From the NCBI GenBank assembly GCA_948567375.1, contig OX419757.1:49352001-49416000 (forward strand): DNA of 64,000 nucleotides, given 5' to 3'. Below the pieces are notes generated by a model. The model was not told the origin of the DNA. It did not search any database and saw only the letters and a list, made by a program, of their open reading frames with translations. The first letter of the stretch is position 1, and every line of letters begins with the position of its first letter. A program made the translations under genes and the position numbers. The stretch is from Lunularia cruciata. Taxonomy: Eukaryota > Streptophyta > Marchantiopsida > Lunulariales > Lunulariaceae. Shown piece by piece: positions 32,585-42,520 of the stretch.

Positions 32585-33871
32585 TCACCGAAGTACTTCG
32601 TCTTTGCCCATCTTAAATAAAATGATGTGTTTAAGCTGGTACGGCCCCATTTTCCTGAGAAAGACTGCCCGCTGTTCCGGGTCCATCCCCTCAGGACAAT
32701 GGAGAGTATTTAGATAATTATATTCAGCTGCATACCTTGTACTTTGCATTGCTGATAAGTGATACAACTCTTCGTCAGGGAACCGATCGTCAATTTCCCA
32801 CTCCTGGTCTTGAGTCTCTAACCTGGACAGGAAGTCCGCATTCAAATGCAAAGCTCCCTTCCTTACTTGTACAATATACGTGAACTCTTGTAACAACAAG
32901 ATCCATCTTGCAATTCGCCTTGATAAATCTGCCTTCTTGACCAAATGTTGCAATGCATAATGGTCAACATAGAAGACAAACTCATACCCCAACAAATAAT
33001 GACAAAATTTCTTGCAGGCATGCACCATTCCGAGGGCTTCTCTTTCAGTCGTCAAATAGTTCTTTTCAGAAACTAAAAGTTGTTGACTGGCATAATACAC
33101 CGGGTAGTCCTTCTTCTTCTCGTCCTTCTGACTTAAGACGACTCTGATGGCCATGGACGAAGTGTCCACATATACATGAAAAGGGACGTCCCAATTTGGG
33201 GCCCTCATTACTGGTGCTTCAACCAGCTTCTTCTTCAACACCTGGAAAGCTCTTTCTTGATTTGCTTCCCACAGATAGTCTTTGGATTTCTTCAAAAGCT
33301 TTGTAAGTGGTGCAGCAAGCACTGCATAGTTTGACACGAAGCGTCTATAATATCCGACATGTCCCAAGAAGGCTCTCAGCTCTTGGATGTTCTTTGAAGA
33401 TTCCAAAGCTGCGATTATCTTGACCTTCTCAACATTGACTTCAATACCTTGGCTTGACACCCGATGCCCCAGAAGAATTCCCTCCTTCACTGCGAAGAAG
33501 CATTTCTCCGGGTGTAATGACAAGCCGGCAAAACAACACCTTTCAAAAGTTTTTCAAAGGTAATCTAAATGTACCTAAATGTATCTAAATCTGAATGTAT
33601 CTAAATGTAATCTAAATCTCTTCGCCCAAACACACAAAAGTCATCAATGAAAACTTCCACAAGTTTGCACATGAAATCTTTGAAGATTGAATTCATCATC
33701 CGCTGGAAAGTAGCGGGGGCATTACACAACCCAAAGGGCATTTGATTGTAAGCAAAAGTGCCCAAATTGGTCATGAATGTAGTTTTATCCTTGTCTTCTT
33801 CTCGAATGGATACTTGATTGTACCCTGAAAATCCATTGAGAAAACTATAACAAGGATGCCGCTACCTGATC
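32585..33871 (-). pseudogene. Reverse transcriptase C-terminal part and RNase H of element E
   Basis: The 312-codon frame 32585-33523 covers the thumb (LRAFLGHVGYYRRFVSNYA) and RNase H (FHVYVDTSSMAIR, YLTTEREALGMVHACKKF, NADFLSRLE). It ends at QLKHIILFKMG, before the integrase. Upstream, a local expansion of TCTAAATGTA units at about 33560-33616 inserts roughly 45 bp between the palm and thumb and shifts the frame. The catalytic box FIDDFCVFG is at about 33625-33650. The palm is cut at CTACCTGATC, 33871, by F1. Confidence 0.9.
33560..33616. repeat. Short tandem expansion in E's reverse transcriptase
   Basis: The plus strand has five near copies of a 9-11-base unit (CTAAATGTA, CTAAATGTAT, CTAAATCTGAATGTAT, CTAAATGTAAT, CTAAATCT). 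The corresponding place in A (about 3358-3372) has one. It is a local slippage event after A and E diverged. Confidence 0.85.
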
Positions 33872-34550
33872 TGTGAGCCGGCCTGTCTCTCACTCAGGAT
33901 GAACCTCTGATGGCTATTATGGTAGCGCACCATGGACTAAGAAGGCAAGGAACCCCAACTCCATCATACTCCTCCAAGGCTAACACTCCAAGACTCAAGA
34001 CATTGCTCACTAGAGAACTCAATGAGAGAGAGATAGTTGCAAATGAAAGGATGATGAGTACCTCCTCACTCCTTGTTTATATACTTGTGAAATAGTTACG
34101 TACCAAAGTTACTAATTACCGTAGTAACTCAAGTTACTAGACTAAAAGTCAAGTAAAGTCAAAAAGTAGAAAGGAATATCCATTCACATGGGCATATTCC
34201 CCTTATCTTGACCCAACCACTAAAGCAAGGATTCCTTCACATGGGCTATCCTTGGACTAAAGAAGAATCCAAAACAAAAAGGCTTGCGGGCCCAAGAGTT
34301 CTCAACTCTTTCTCCAAAGCCAAACACCTAGGAATAATACCAAGTCAACACACTAAAATCCAAAATAGTGGTGCTCATCTTTTCTACTTCCTCTAAAGTA
34401 AGGTCCCATCTATCTTAGCTATGACTAACTTTAGCTAACCATGACTAATATAGAACCATCCTTTATCTCTATATAAATAATATCTCTTAAGTACTTGTAA
34501 TACCAAGCTAAATATCACAATACCACACACATGCACAAATGGGTGTTACA
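33872..34550 (-). repeat. 3' LTR of F1
   Basis: The LTR runs from TGTGAGCCGGCC to GGGTGTTACA as given on plus, 679 bp. By eye there are three differences from 40995-41673: G/A near 34016, G/A near 34103 and T/C near 34311. Confidence 0.97.
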
Positions 34551-34566
34551 TTTACCCCCGGACTAA
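34551..34566 (-). promoter_or_regulatory. Polypurine tract of F1
   Basis: The minus strand reads AGTCCGGGGGTAAA directly before TGTAACACCC of the 3' LTR. It is short and interrupted by CC, but in the expected position. Confidence 0.7.
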
Positions 34567-34598
34567 GTTTTCACTTTGTCCTCAAAGTGAAGGTCTCT

Positions 34599-37500
34599 CT
34601 ACCTTCTATGGTACATCTTCAACTTATCATGGTTAATCCTATCAAAGTGTCTTCCTCCCAACTCCTTGAGATCATAGGTGTAATTGCCCCACACCTTCTC
34701 TACTATGAAAGGTCCAAAGTACTTAGGCAAAAACTTCTTTTGCACTCTCTTGAATCGAATGGAATCAAACAACATTACCCAATCACCTTCTTTGAAAGGC
34801 TCCACCTTCTTCTTGCCTTGCCTCTTGTCATCGCTCTCCTTTTGTTTCCTTTGGGCTTGCTCCACTCGAACCATAGCAACTGCTCTTGCCTCTTCCAACT
34901 CCATGAGTTGATCCTTCCTTGACTTCCCTGCATCACTTCCTTGTGCTTTCTTCAATCTCCTATGAATGCTTTGGAAGGTAGGAAGATCAAAGTGAATAGG
35001 TACGGTAGACTCAATACCATACACCAATTGGAATGGAGAATATCTAGTGGAAGTCTTCATGGTTGTCCTATACTCCCACAAAACTGCATGAATCCTCTTG
35101 TCCCAATGATGTTTAGCCCCCTCCATTTCTGCATCTTTGGCCAACATCATGCACAAGGTCTGATTGGTTCTCTCTGCCAAGCCATTGGAATTTGGCTTAT
35201 AGGATGTAGTTACTCTATGTGTGATAGAGAAATGTCGTAGCATGGCTGTAGTAATGCTTCCTGTAAACTCTCCTCCTCTATCAGAAACCAACTCCAAAGG
35301 GCATCCAAACCTAGTGATAATGCGTTCATAAAGAAATCTACCCACTTCATCTTCATTCTTGTTCCTCAATGGTCTAGCCTCAACCCACTTGGTAAGGTAA
35401 TCAGTAACTACCACAATGTACCGATTGTTCCTTGGGGCTCTATTGAGAGGTCCTACAAAATCAATTCCCCACTTCTCAAAAGGTCCTAGCAATGGAATTG
35501 ATCTAAGTGGTGGAGTGGATGTAGACTTTCTAGCAAAAGCTTGACAAACATGACAAGTTTTGCAATAATCAAGACAATCCTTGAAAATCCCTCTCCAATG
35601 GTAACCTGCATCTAGAATCTTGAAAGCAGTCACCTTTCTTGCAAAGTGTCCTCCACATACTAAACCTTCATGAAACTCCTTTATGAGTAGGATAGACTCT
35701 TCCTTACCCACTGCTCTTCGAAGTAGACCATCTGCTCCTTGGTGAAAAAGAATATCCTCCACCATTGTGTAAGGTCTAGATCTTGCTGCAAGGGCCTTCC
35801 TCTCCCTAGCATGCATCCCTTCTGGATAGTTACCTCTTGTCACAAAATCCACAATCTCCTTGTACTCCATTGGAATCTCTTGAGTGACTGAGATTGTCAT
35901 GAGCTCCTCATCCGGGAAGGAATCATCTACTGGCTCATCTCCATCATGATCATAGGCTCTAGATAACAAATCAGCATTTGCATGTTTCTTTCCTGGCCTA
36001 TCCTCAATTGTGTAGTCATACTCAGACAAGAGTATCATCCACCTTGCTAGTCTCCCTTCAACATTAGGCTTGTTGAAGATGTACTTCAAAGCCTTGTGAT
36101 CCGTGACAATTGTGGCTTTCCCTCCAATCAAGTAGTGTCTAAACTTCTTGAGACCAAAGATCACTGCCAACCCTTCTCTCTCTGTGACAGAGTAGTTCTT
36201 CTCTGCTGAAACCATCTGCCTACTAGCATAAGCTATTGGATGATCATGCCCATCTTGGTCTAATTGACTAAGAGTGCATCCTATAGCTACATTAGAAGCA
36301 TCAGTGTAGAGGATGAAAGGCTTACTCCAATCAGGTTTAGCAAGAATTGGAGCTACAACAAGGGATTGCTTGAGCTCCTCAAAAGCTTTGAGAGCCTCTT
36401 TGTCTTCCAAAATCACCATGTAATCTACACCCTTCTTCATGTAGATGGTCAATGCATAAGCCTTGTTGGAAAATGAGAAGATGAACCTCCTATAGTACCC
36501 AACCATTCCCAAGAATTGGCGTAACTTTGTCAAGCTTGAAGGGAATGGAAGGTCTGAGATTTTCCTCACCTTCTCAGGATCAACTGCTATTCCATCCTTG
36601 GAGATGATGTGCCCCAAAAGTAGACCTTCTTCACATCCAAAAATGCACTTCTCTGGGTTGAGTGATGCATTTGCCTCATCCAAGCGTTGCAAGACTTTGA
36701 TTAGGAGCTCAAAGTGCTCCTCCTTGCTCCCATAGACACAAAAGTCATCAATGAAATCTCTCACAAATTTCCCAATGAAAGGTTCAAATACCTTGTTCAT
36801 GAACCGTTGGAATGTGGCTGGAGCATTGCAAAGCCCAAAAGGCATGACCTTGAAAGCGTAAGTTCCCCAAGGTGTGGTGAATGTGGTGAGTTGTTGATGC
36901 TCTGGTGCAATCTTTATTTGGTTATATCCACTATAACCATCTCCAAAACTGTACCTCTCATGACCTGCAACCTCCTCCAAGATCTCATCAATGAATGGCA
37001 ATGGGTAGTAGTCCTTCTTGGTAACAGCATTAAGCTTCTTGTAATCCACACATACCCGAAGCTTGCCATTCTTTTTCTTCACAATGACAATTGGAGACAC
37101 CCATTCTGAATTCTCCACCTCAAAGATAAATCCAGCCTCCTTGAGCTTATCAATCTCCTCCTTCACAACCAAAGATATTGGTGGGCTAATGCGACGTTGC
37201 TTTTGGCGGATTGGTCTTGCATGTGACTCCACCTCTATCTTGTGCTCCTCCAAGGTGACTTCCTTCAAATCCTTGTAACTAAAAGCAAACACATGGATGA
37301 ACTTGCGGAAAATCTCCTCAAATCTCACCTTCTCCTCCTTGGTAACATTTGGGCCATACTTGAGGGTAGATAACCTTCTCTCTACCTCCTCAAGTGTCAA
37401 TGGTGATTTATCTGGGTCCTTCAAAACCTCTGGCTTAGGTGCAAAATCCATAGCACACAAGGGATACACATCTGAATCAGATTCAGATTCATCTTCCTCC

Positions 37501-39425
37501 GTGGAAGTCTCCTCTTCCATGCTTGTGTCCACACCTGAAGCTCCTTCTTCAGAATCTGATTCCCAATAATTAGAAGATGGGGTATCTGAATGTGAAGTGT
37601 TGGTGGTGTTAGTCACAGGAACAGTGACTTTATGGTTTGATGGCCCAATCCTCAAGTACCCTTTGTGCCATCGATCAGTTGTGCGTGCTACTCTCAACCA
37701 TGGCCTCCCAAGAAGTAAGTCATAGCTTGAATCCTTCAAGACTTGGAAAGTCATGAGATTTTGAACTCCCATAACTGAAACTACCACCTTATCCATCACC
37801 CCTACTGGTCGAACTTGTTGCTTGTTTGCCATGCTCACCACAAATGTTGAAGGTCTTGAGGGTATCATACCCAACTTCTTCATCAACCTTTCTGACATGG
37901 CATTCACTGCTGATCCTCCATCAACCAATGCATCCTTGATGTTGTGACCATTCACTCTCACATCAATCTTGGAGGCATATTCACAAGCCTCCCATGGTGC
38001 TAGCTTGGCATCCACCACCCCCATTGATACTGGAACTTTTGCCTTCTTCTTCTTTTTGCTCCTTGTAGAACTCAAACCACCTCTAAGCTCCTTTCTCAAG
38101 GTAGGGTTCAAAGCAATTAATTGGCCCACTGTGATGTTAGCCTTGTGACTACCAACATCCTCCAACACATTGTAGTTCCATTGTTGCTTTGAGATCAAGA
38201 AGTCCTCCATCCCCAACTTCTTCCTTGGAGTCTTTGTTGTTGATGGTGTTGAGGTGCGAGTGCTCCTAGTAGACATAGGAGTATCCTTGCTTGAAGTAAA
38301 TCCTTGAGAAGAGTGAACATCCTCTGCAAAACGAGCTCTCTTCTTCTCTTGTGCCAAAAGCTCCAAATTAAGACCCTTGGAGTTTGAGCACTCTCCCTTC
38401 TCATACTTGCTCTCAACCACATCTATGGATGCTATCCCCTTACCTTTGTTGGGATTAGGAGCCACTTGGGTTTCACTACCTCCCTCTTTCCCTCTATTGG
38501 CTCCCTCATAACCCCTTCCTCCATGGTAAGTGGAATTTGGGCAATTCCTTTGGATATGGCCTCTTCCTCCACAACCAAAACAATTTCTATCATTGAAATT
38601 GTTGGCTGGTTGGCCTCCTCTATATGGATAGTTTCCATAACTCCTAGGTCCTCTCCCTACATTCTGATCCACCTCTCTCTTCTCCCATAGTTGCACCACA
38701 TTGATCTTGAGATCCGCAAGTTGTTCTGTGATGGTTTGGAGTGGATCTTTTGGTGGAGGTGCAAGAATTGGAGCAACTACTACTTGTGGTGCAACCCTTG
38801 TCACCAAAGTATCAGAAGTTCCACCATACTTGTAGCCTTGAGGAGGATGCACAACCTCCTTCACCACCAAATCACTCTCATCCCCTCCCAAACTCTCCTC
38901 CATACGAATTGCGATCTTGATAGCTTCAACCTTGGAAGAAGGTTTCTCATATCTCACCTTGCTTCTAATTTGTGGTCTCAATCCTCCCACAAAATTCTTG
39001 GTGAGCATGGCCCCTATGCCAATCATTGTAGTCTCCACATCATCCCCACCCTTCCTCAACACTATGCGAAATCTGGACTCCAACTTTTCCACTCTTTCCA
39101 CATAGACCCTCACTTTCTCTCCATCTCCTTGCTTGAGAAATGTAACCTCACTCATCAATCTCTCATAACTCTCATCAGGAAGAAAGTTCTCAATGAGTGC
39201 TGAAGTCAAAGTCTCCCAAGACTCCTCTTCCCCCTCTCTCCTCTCTCTCTTTTGGTATTCTGACTCATACCATGTAAGTGCTGCATCCTCAAAGAAATCT
39301 GGTAATAATGAGGCCCACTCATTCTTCCTCCTCTCATTGTTTCCTATGCAAGCTCTCTTGAAGTCTCTCACAAAGGCCTCCACATCTTCTCCATCCTTGC
39401 CAAAGAAAACCGGAAGTTTCCCCAT
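34599..39425 (-). CDS. Gag-Pol polyprotein of F1, 1,608 codons, intact
   Basis: This is one uninterrupted frame. The retrotransposon Gag domain is at residues 1-120 (TWYESEYQKR; ENFLPDESYERLMSEVTFLKQ-like core). The CCHC zinc knuckle is C282-C285-H290-C295. The protease is near 500-580 with LVDGGSAVNAM (Asp-Gly-Gly in place of Asp-Ser/Thr-Gly) and LLLGRPWL. Reverse transcriptase spans about 740-990 with GYSGYNQIKI and the catalytic FIDD at 891-894. RNase H spans 1035-1160 with YTDASNVAIG. Integrase has zinc ligands H1252, H1260, C1291 and C1294, then D1322, D1382 and E1418 (59 and 35 residues between) and a GPF motif at 1571. There is no chromodomain. Gag and Pol share a frame, so no frameshift is needed. 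Start: the only Met before the Gag domain. Confidence 0.97.
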   Translation of the reverse strand: MGKLPVFFGKDGEDVEAFVRDFKRACIGNNERRKNEWASLLPDFFEDAALTWYESEYQKRERREGEEESWETLTSALIENFLPDESYERLMSEVTFLKQGDGEKVRVYVERVEKLESRFRIVLRKGGDDVETTMIGIGAMLTKNFVGGLRPQIRSKVRYEKPSSKVEAIKIAIRMEESLGGDESDLVVKEVVHPPQGYKYGGTSDTLVTRVAPQVVVAPILAPPPKDPLQTITEQLADLKINVVQLWEKREVDQNVGRGPRSYGNYPYRGGQPANNFNDRNCFGCGGRGHIQRNCPNSTYHGGRGYEGANRGKEGGSETQVAPNPNKGKGIASIDVVESKYEKGECSNSKGLNLELLAQEKKRARFAEDVHSSQGFTSSKDTPMSTRSTRTSTPSTTKTPRKKLGMEDFLISKQQWNYNVLEDVGSHKANITVGQLIALNPTLRKELRGGLSSTRSKKKKKAKVPVSMGVVDAKLAPWEACEYASKIDVRVNGHNIKDALVDGGSAVNAMSERLMKKLGMIPSRPSTFVVSMANKQQVRPVGVMDKVVVSVMGVQNLMTFQVLKDSSYDLLLGRPWLRVARTTDRWHKGYLRIGPSNHKVTVPVTNTTNTSHSDTPSSNYWESDSEEGASGVDTSMEEETSTEEDESESDSDVYPLCAMDFAPKPEVLKDPDKSPLTLEEVERRLSTLKYGPNVTKEEKVRFEEIFRKFIHVFAFSYKDLKEVTLEEHKIEVESHARPIRQKQRRISPPISLVVKEEIDKLKEAGFIFEVENSEWVSPIVIVKKKNGKLRVCVDYKKLNAVTKKDYYPLPFIDEILEEVAGHERYSFGDGYSGYNQIKIAPEHQQLTTFTTPWGTYAFKVMPFGLCNAPATFQRFMNKVFEPFIGKFVRDFIDDFCVYGSKEEHFELLIKVLQRLDEANASLNPEKCIFGCEEGLLLGHIISKDGIAVDPEKVRKISDLPFPSSLTKLRQFLGMVGYYRRFIFSFSNKAYALTIYMKKGVDYMVILEDKEALKAFEELKQSLVVAPILAKPDWSKPFILYTDASNVAIGCTLSQLDQDGHDHPIAYASRQMVSAEKNYSVTEREGLAVIFGLKKFRHYLIGGKATIVTDHKALKYIFNKPNVEGRLARWMILLSEYDYTIEDRPGKKHANADLLSRAYDHDGDEPVDDSFPDEELMTISVTQEIPMEYKEIVDFVTRGNYPEGMHARERKALAARSRPYTMVEDILFHQGADGLLRRAVGKEESILLIKEFHEGLVCGGHFARKVTAFKILDAGYHWRGIFKDCLDYCKTCHVCQAFARKSTSTPPLRSIPLLGPFEKWGIDFVGPLNRAPRNNRYIVVVTDYLTKWVEARPLRNKNEDEVGRFLYERIITRFGCPLELVSDRGGEFTGSITTAMLRHFSITHRVTTSYKPNSNGLAERTNQTLCMMLAKDAEMEGAKHHWDKRIHAVLWEYRTTMKTSTRYSPFQLVYGIESTVPIHFDLPTFQSIHRRLKKAQGSDAGKSRKDQLMELEEARAVAMVRVEQAQRKQKESDDKRQGKKKVEPFKEGDWVMLFDSIRFKRVQKKFLPKYFGPFIVEKVWGNYTYDLKELGGRHFDRINHDKLKMYHRR

Positions 39426-39660
39426 CTTAACCCCTCACTATCTTTCTTTTCTCTTAATTTTTTTTTTCTCTTTTCTTTTCTCTCACTCTATTACTAATAG
39501 AGTATATACATGACTAACACCATCTGAGAATAATCCACTCTAGGGAACACAAAAGGTTCAGGTTGCTCCAAGATTTCTATAGCAACATCAAATCCTAGAG
39601 TGCATATTAATCTAACTCTCATGGATAGTTTATCCATAAGTTGAAAGATTATCTCCATCA

Positions 39661-40158
39661 CTAATCTTGAGAACTAGCTGATGAAGGTGGTAGTATTTCT
39701 GTAGCTGTACTAAGACTCTCTCCAAGATCCTTCACCAAAGTTTCCAAAAGTGCTTTTACTCCACTACACTCATGTCCTTTTGGAAGTCCTTCAACTCCAC
39801 AAACCTCACACAACTCCTTGGTCTTAGATCTTCTCCCTCCCAATCTTGGTGAAGAAGGTCCAACATGCAAACCCAAGTCAAGTAAGCCTCTCCTTTCCCT
39901 CAATCTCTTGCTCTCAAAGGTTAATGGACATGAACTTGCCTTATGTCCCTTCTCTCCACATAGAAAGCACTTAGACTCACTCTTTCCTCCAAGTGGTGTA
40001 GGTTTTTGGATCCTCTCAACATTCTCTTCAAATTCTATTGTAAACTCTCTTTTCCTCAAATCCACCCCTACAATCACCTCAAACCCTTGGGGAACCTTGC
40101 ATAATCTCAATTTCCACTCTTGATGACCCTCCATGTTCCCAAAGATGAATCTAAACAC
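39661..40158 (-). CDS. Extra zinc-knuckle ORF in the F1 leader (165 codons)
   Basis: This ORF lies between the primer site and Gag-Pol, in the same sense, ending 235 bases before the Gag-Pol ATG. It has a basic N-terminus, then a CCHC knuckle C64-C67-H72-C77 (CFLCGEKGHKASSC). A second Cys/His cluster follows, C117-C120-H129-C131 (CEVCGVEGLPKGHEC), and the tail is acidic and Ser-rich. It is not a duplicate of the F1 Gag knuckle, which has different spacing residues. It might be captured coding sequence, a remnant of an older Gag, or a real accessory protein. F2 has a deletion across this region, so no second copy exists in the window for comparison. Confidence 0.6.
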   Translation of the reverse strand: MFRFIFGNMEGHQEWKLRLCKVPQGFEVIVGVDLRKREFTIEFEENVERIQKPTPLGGKSESKCFLCGEKGHKASSCPLTFESKRLRERRGLLDLGLHVGPSSPRLGGRRSKTKELCEVCGVEGLPKGHECSGVKALLETLVKDLGESLSTATEILPPSSASSQD

Positions 40159-40782
40159 TCAAACATGCTTTTTGTTGATCTCAAACTTCTCATGCATGAG
40201 ATCTCCACTCTGCAGAATTGACCCTTCCTCACAATGTCACTCAAATCTCCCAACAAATATGTCACAGTCCTCTGAAATTTTCCACACTTGATCACAACTC
40301 TAGGGCGTCCCTCCCTGCAAAATTTTAGATCTTTTCATCAAGCCATTTGGCCTAGACACCTTTCTATTCAGCACCCATATTTCAGATTTGGTCTGAAAAC
40401 CACCCCCCTCACTTCAAAAACTCATAACGCACTGCGCAAAAATGATCTCTCTCTAATTTTTGTGGCACCAGGTAGGATACAATGCACTGAATTTTCTTGG
40501 AAATTTTCAGGACAATTCACTAAAAATTGAAGAAATGGCAGACTCTGTACAATTTTCCAGAGAGCATGTAGTTGCGGGAGCACTTTACCCTATCAACTTT
40601 CAAAAATTCTAGCCCAGTGCGCATAGAAGCTCTCTCAATAATTTCAAGTGTGCTAACTGAAAGATAACCCAAGCTATCATGTGTAGAAATCTCAAGTCCA
40701 GATCTCAAACTTGAGATTTTGCCCAAAATCACCTTAATCCCCAAAATCTGCAATCCACCTCACACAATCTCTCCAATTCCTC
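40159..40782 (-). other. F1 leader, no clear ORF
   Basis: This is the untranslated leader between the two short ORFs. It has a few short open stretches in shifting frames. I see no motif in it. Confidence 0.5.
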
Positions 40783-40953
40783 TCATGTGTACAAGATGTA
40801 CAAAATCACCTCAAGGACATCATAATGAACTACAGGGTATACAAATGGATCTTGGTTCTCTAACATAAGTTCAGCCCTCTCCTCTCCTAATGTTCTCTCC
40901 AAGTGAGCTCTCATAGCCTCCTTCTGCCTAATGTAGAATTGGACGCGGAACAT
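40783..40953 (-). CDS. Leader ORF of F1 (56 codons)
   Basis: The ATG is 20 bases after the primer site. The product starts MFRVQFYIRQKEAMRAHLER and contains LGEERAELM, PFVYPVVHYD and a hydrophobic end (VILYILYT). The F2 copy at 60563-60733 is the same length with one or two substitutions. The 44 residues from FRVQF to PVVHYD align without gaps with the leader ORFs of B and of 54283-54486: shared Phe1, Gly22, Pro39, Val40, Tyr43, Asp44, plus Glu11, Met13, Arg14, Leu17, Glu24, Pro35 and Val41 with B. A longer frame starts inside the LTR (41016), but transcripts are likely to start later than that Met in U3/R; this start is a judgement. Function unknown. Confidence 0.65.
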   Translation of the reverse strand: MFRVQFYIRQKEAMRAHLERTLGEERAELMLENQDPFVYPVVHYDVLEVILYILYT

Positions 40954-40972
40954 TATCTTGCCTTCTAGAGAG

Positions 40973-40990
40973 GTCCCGGCAACGGAACCA
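40973..40990 (-). promoter_or_regulatory. Primer-binding site of F1
   Basis: The minus strand reads TGGTTCCGTTGCCGGGAC, four bases after the 5' LTR. The central CCGTTGCCGGG matches the tRNA-Asp type; the flanking bases differ from canonical tRNA-Asp. F2 (60526-60543) differs by one base. Confidence 0.8.
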
Positions 40991-40994
40991 AAAA

Positions 40995-41673
40995 TGTGAG
41001 CCGGCCTGTCTCTCACTCAGGATGAACCTCTGATGGCTATTATGGTAGCGCACCATGGACTAAGAAGGCAAGGAACCCCAACTCCATCATACTCCTCCAA
41101 GGCTAACACTCCAAGACTCAAGACATTGCTCACTAGAAAACTCAATGAGAGAGAGATAGTTGCAAATGAAAGGATGATGAGTACCTCCTCACTCCTTGTT
41201 TATATACTTGTGAAATAGTTACATACCAAAGTTACTAATTACCGTAGTAACTCAAGTTACTAGACTAAAAGTCAAGTAAAGTCAAAAAGTAGAAAGGAAT
41301 ATCCATTCACATGGGCATATTCCCCTTATCTTGACCCAACCACTAAAGCAAGGATTCCTTCACATGGGCTATCCTTGGACTAAAGAAGAATCCAAAACAA
41401 AAAGGCTTGCGGGCCCAAGAGTTCTCAACTCTTTCCCCAAAGCCAAACACCTAGGAATAATACCAAGTCAACACACTAAAATCCAAAATAGTGGTGCTCA
41501 TCTTTTCTACTTCCTCTAAAGTAAGGTCCCATCTATCTTAGCTATGACTAACTTTAGCTAACCATGACTAATATAGAACCATCCTTTATCTCTATATAAA
41601 TAATATCTCTTAAGTACTTGTAATACCAAGCTAAATATCACAATACCACACACATGCACAAATGGGTGTTACA
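40995..41673 (-). repeat. 5' LTR of F1
   Basis: A 679-bp LTR. A TATA-like box, TATATAAA, is at 41199-41206 (minus strand, followed by CAAGGAGTGAGG). The same box is in F2 at 60310-60317. Confidence 0.97.
41199..41206 (-). promoter_or_regulatory. TATA box of the F1 5' LTR
   Basis: TATATAAA lies about 205 bases before the LTR end on the minus strand, in the context AAGTATATAAACAAGG. It is unchanged in F1's 3' LTR and in F2. Confidence 0.65.
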
Positions 41674-42520
41674 GATCTAAAATTGTATCGGTAAAAGGCA
41701 AAGGATGATGATCTTTCCTTGTGACTGCGTTCAACTTTTGGAAGTCTTGGCACACTCGGATCTTCCCTGTTTTCTTCTTTGGGACAATGACAATGGCGGA
41801 GACCCATTCACTACTTAAGACAGGGAAGATGATTTCGGCCCCTAAGTACTTGTCGATTTCATCTTTCACCAAAAGCGAGTACTTCGGGTTCAGGCGGTAT
41901 TGTCGCCGCCAAACCGGAATTGCACCTTCAACAAGATCAATCCAGTGTTCTTTGAATTCTCGTGGAATACCCGGCATTTGATCAATCAACCAGGCAAATA
42001 CATCTTGGAATTCTATAAACTAGGCAATGTATCCTGCCAACTCTTCCGAAGTAATTGTCTTCAAAATTTTTAAATTTTTTCCTTAAGTTAATAAAACATC
42101 TTGACAGTCATCGGGGTTGATGACTCCTTCAACGTGGCTTACTCGGCTTAACCCGAGGCAAGCGGCCATCAAACCCCCTTCCTCTAAGTCAGGTTCACCC
42201 GAGGTGAGGTCATATGGATCTTTGTCTTCAACATCCACCTCGTAGCATTCCAAGTAATTAACTTGGACTTCATTTTCGGATTCATCTGAGGATGAAGACA
42301 ATGATTCTTTGGATTTGTCCTCCTCTTTTGACAAACTTGTTTCCCCAAGATGGGGAACCTTTGTCCAACTCACAGTCACCAGCTTCTGATCTTTGGACAA
42401 AATGTCCTTAAATCTTAACCTCTGCTGATGCCAATCCACCACGACTTGGGCACTGTACAACCAGGGTCTACCAATCAATAGAGGGTAACTAGTCTTTGTC
42501 ACTGGTCGCAACACAATGTA
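41674..42520 (-). pseudogene. Reverse transcriptase N-terminal part and linker of element E
   Basis: The 41674-41989 frame reads MPGIPREFKEHWIDLVEGAI, SEWVSAIVIVPKKKTGKIRV and the DHHPLPFTDTIL block, then is cut at DL by F1. Its continuation is at 33871. A stop and a frameshift at about 42000-42080 separate it from the Ser/Glu-rich linker (EEDKSKESLSSSSDESENEV) at 42083-42400. Confidence 0.9.

Larger units (their letters stand above)
33872..41673 (-). mobile_element. Young intact Ty3/gypsy element F1, inserted in E
   Basis: F1 has two 679-bp LTRs (33872-34550 and 40995-41673) that differ by three transitions by eye. It has a purine-rich tract, a single open Gag-Pol frame (34599-39425), a leader with two ORFs and a primer site. 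The flanks are GATC at 33868-33871 and 41674-41677. A fifth base is ambiguous because the LTR starts with T, and the empty site GATCT is seen in A at 3627. This is the only element in the window that looks capable of autonomous movement. The GDGYSGYNQIKI motif and tRNA-Asp-like primer fit the non-chromoviral lineages (inference). Confidence 0.97.

Noticed and set aside
33910-34396. Two antisense ORFs of 61 and 62 codons conserved in every F LTR (also at 41033-41519, 19444-20296 and 59984-60483)
   Set aside because: The copies are so similar that any open frame would persist. They run against the element's sense, have stops in the decayed copies' extensions, and carry no motif.
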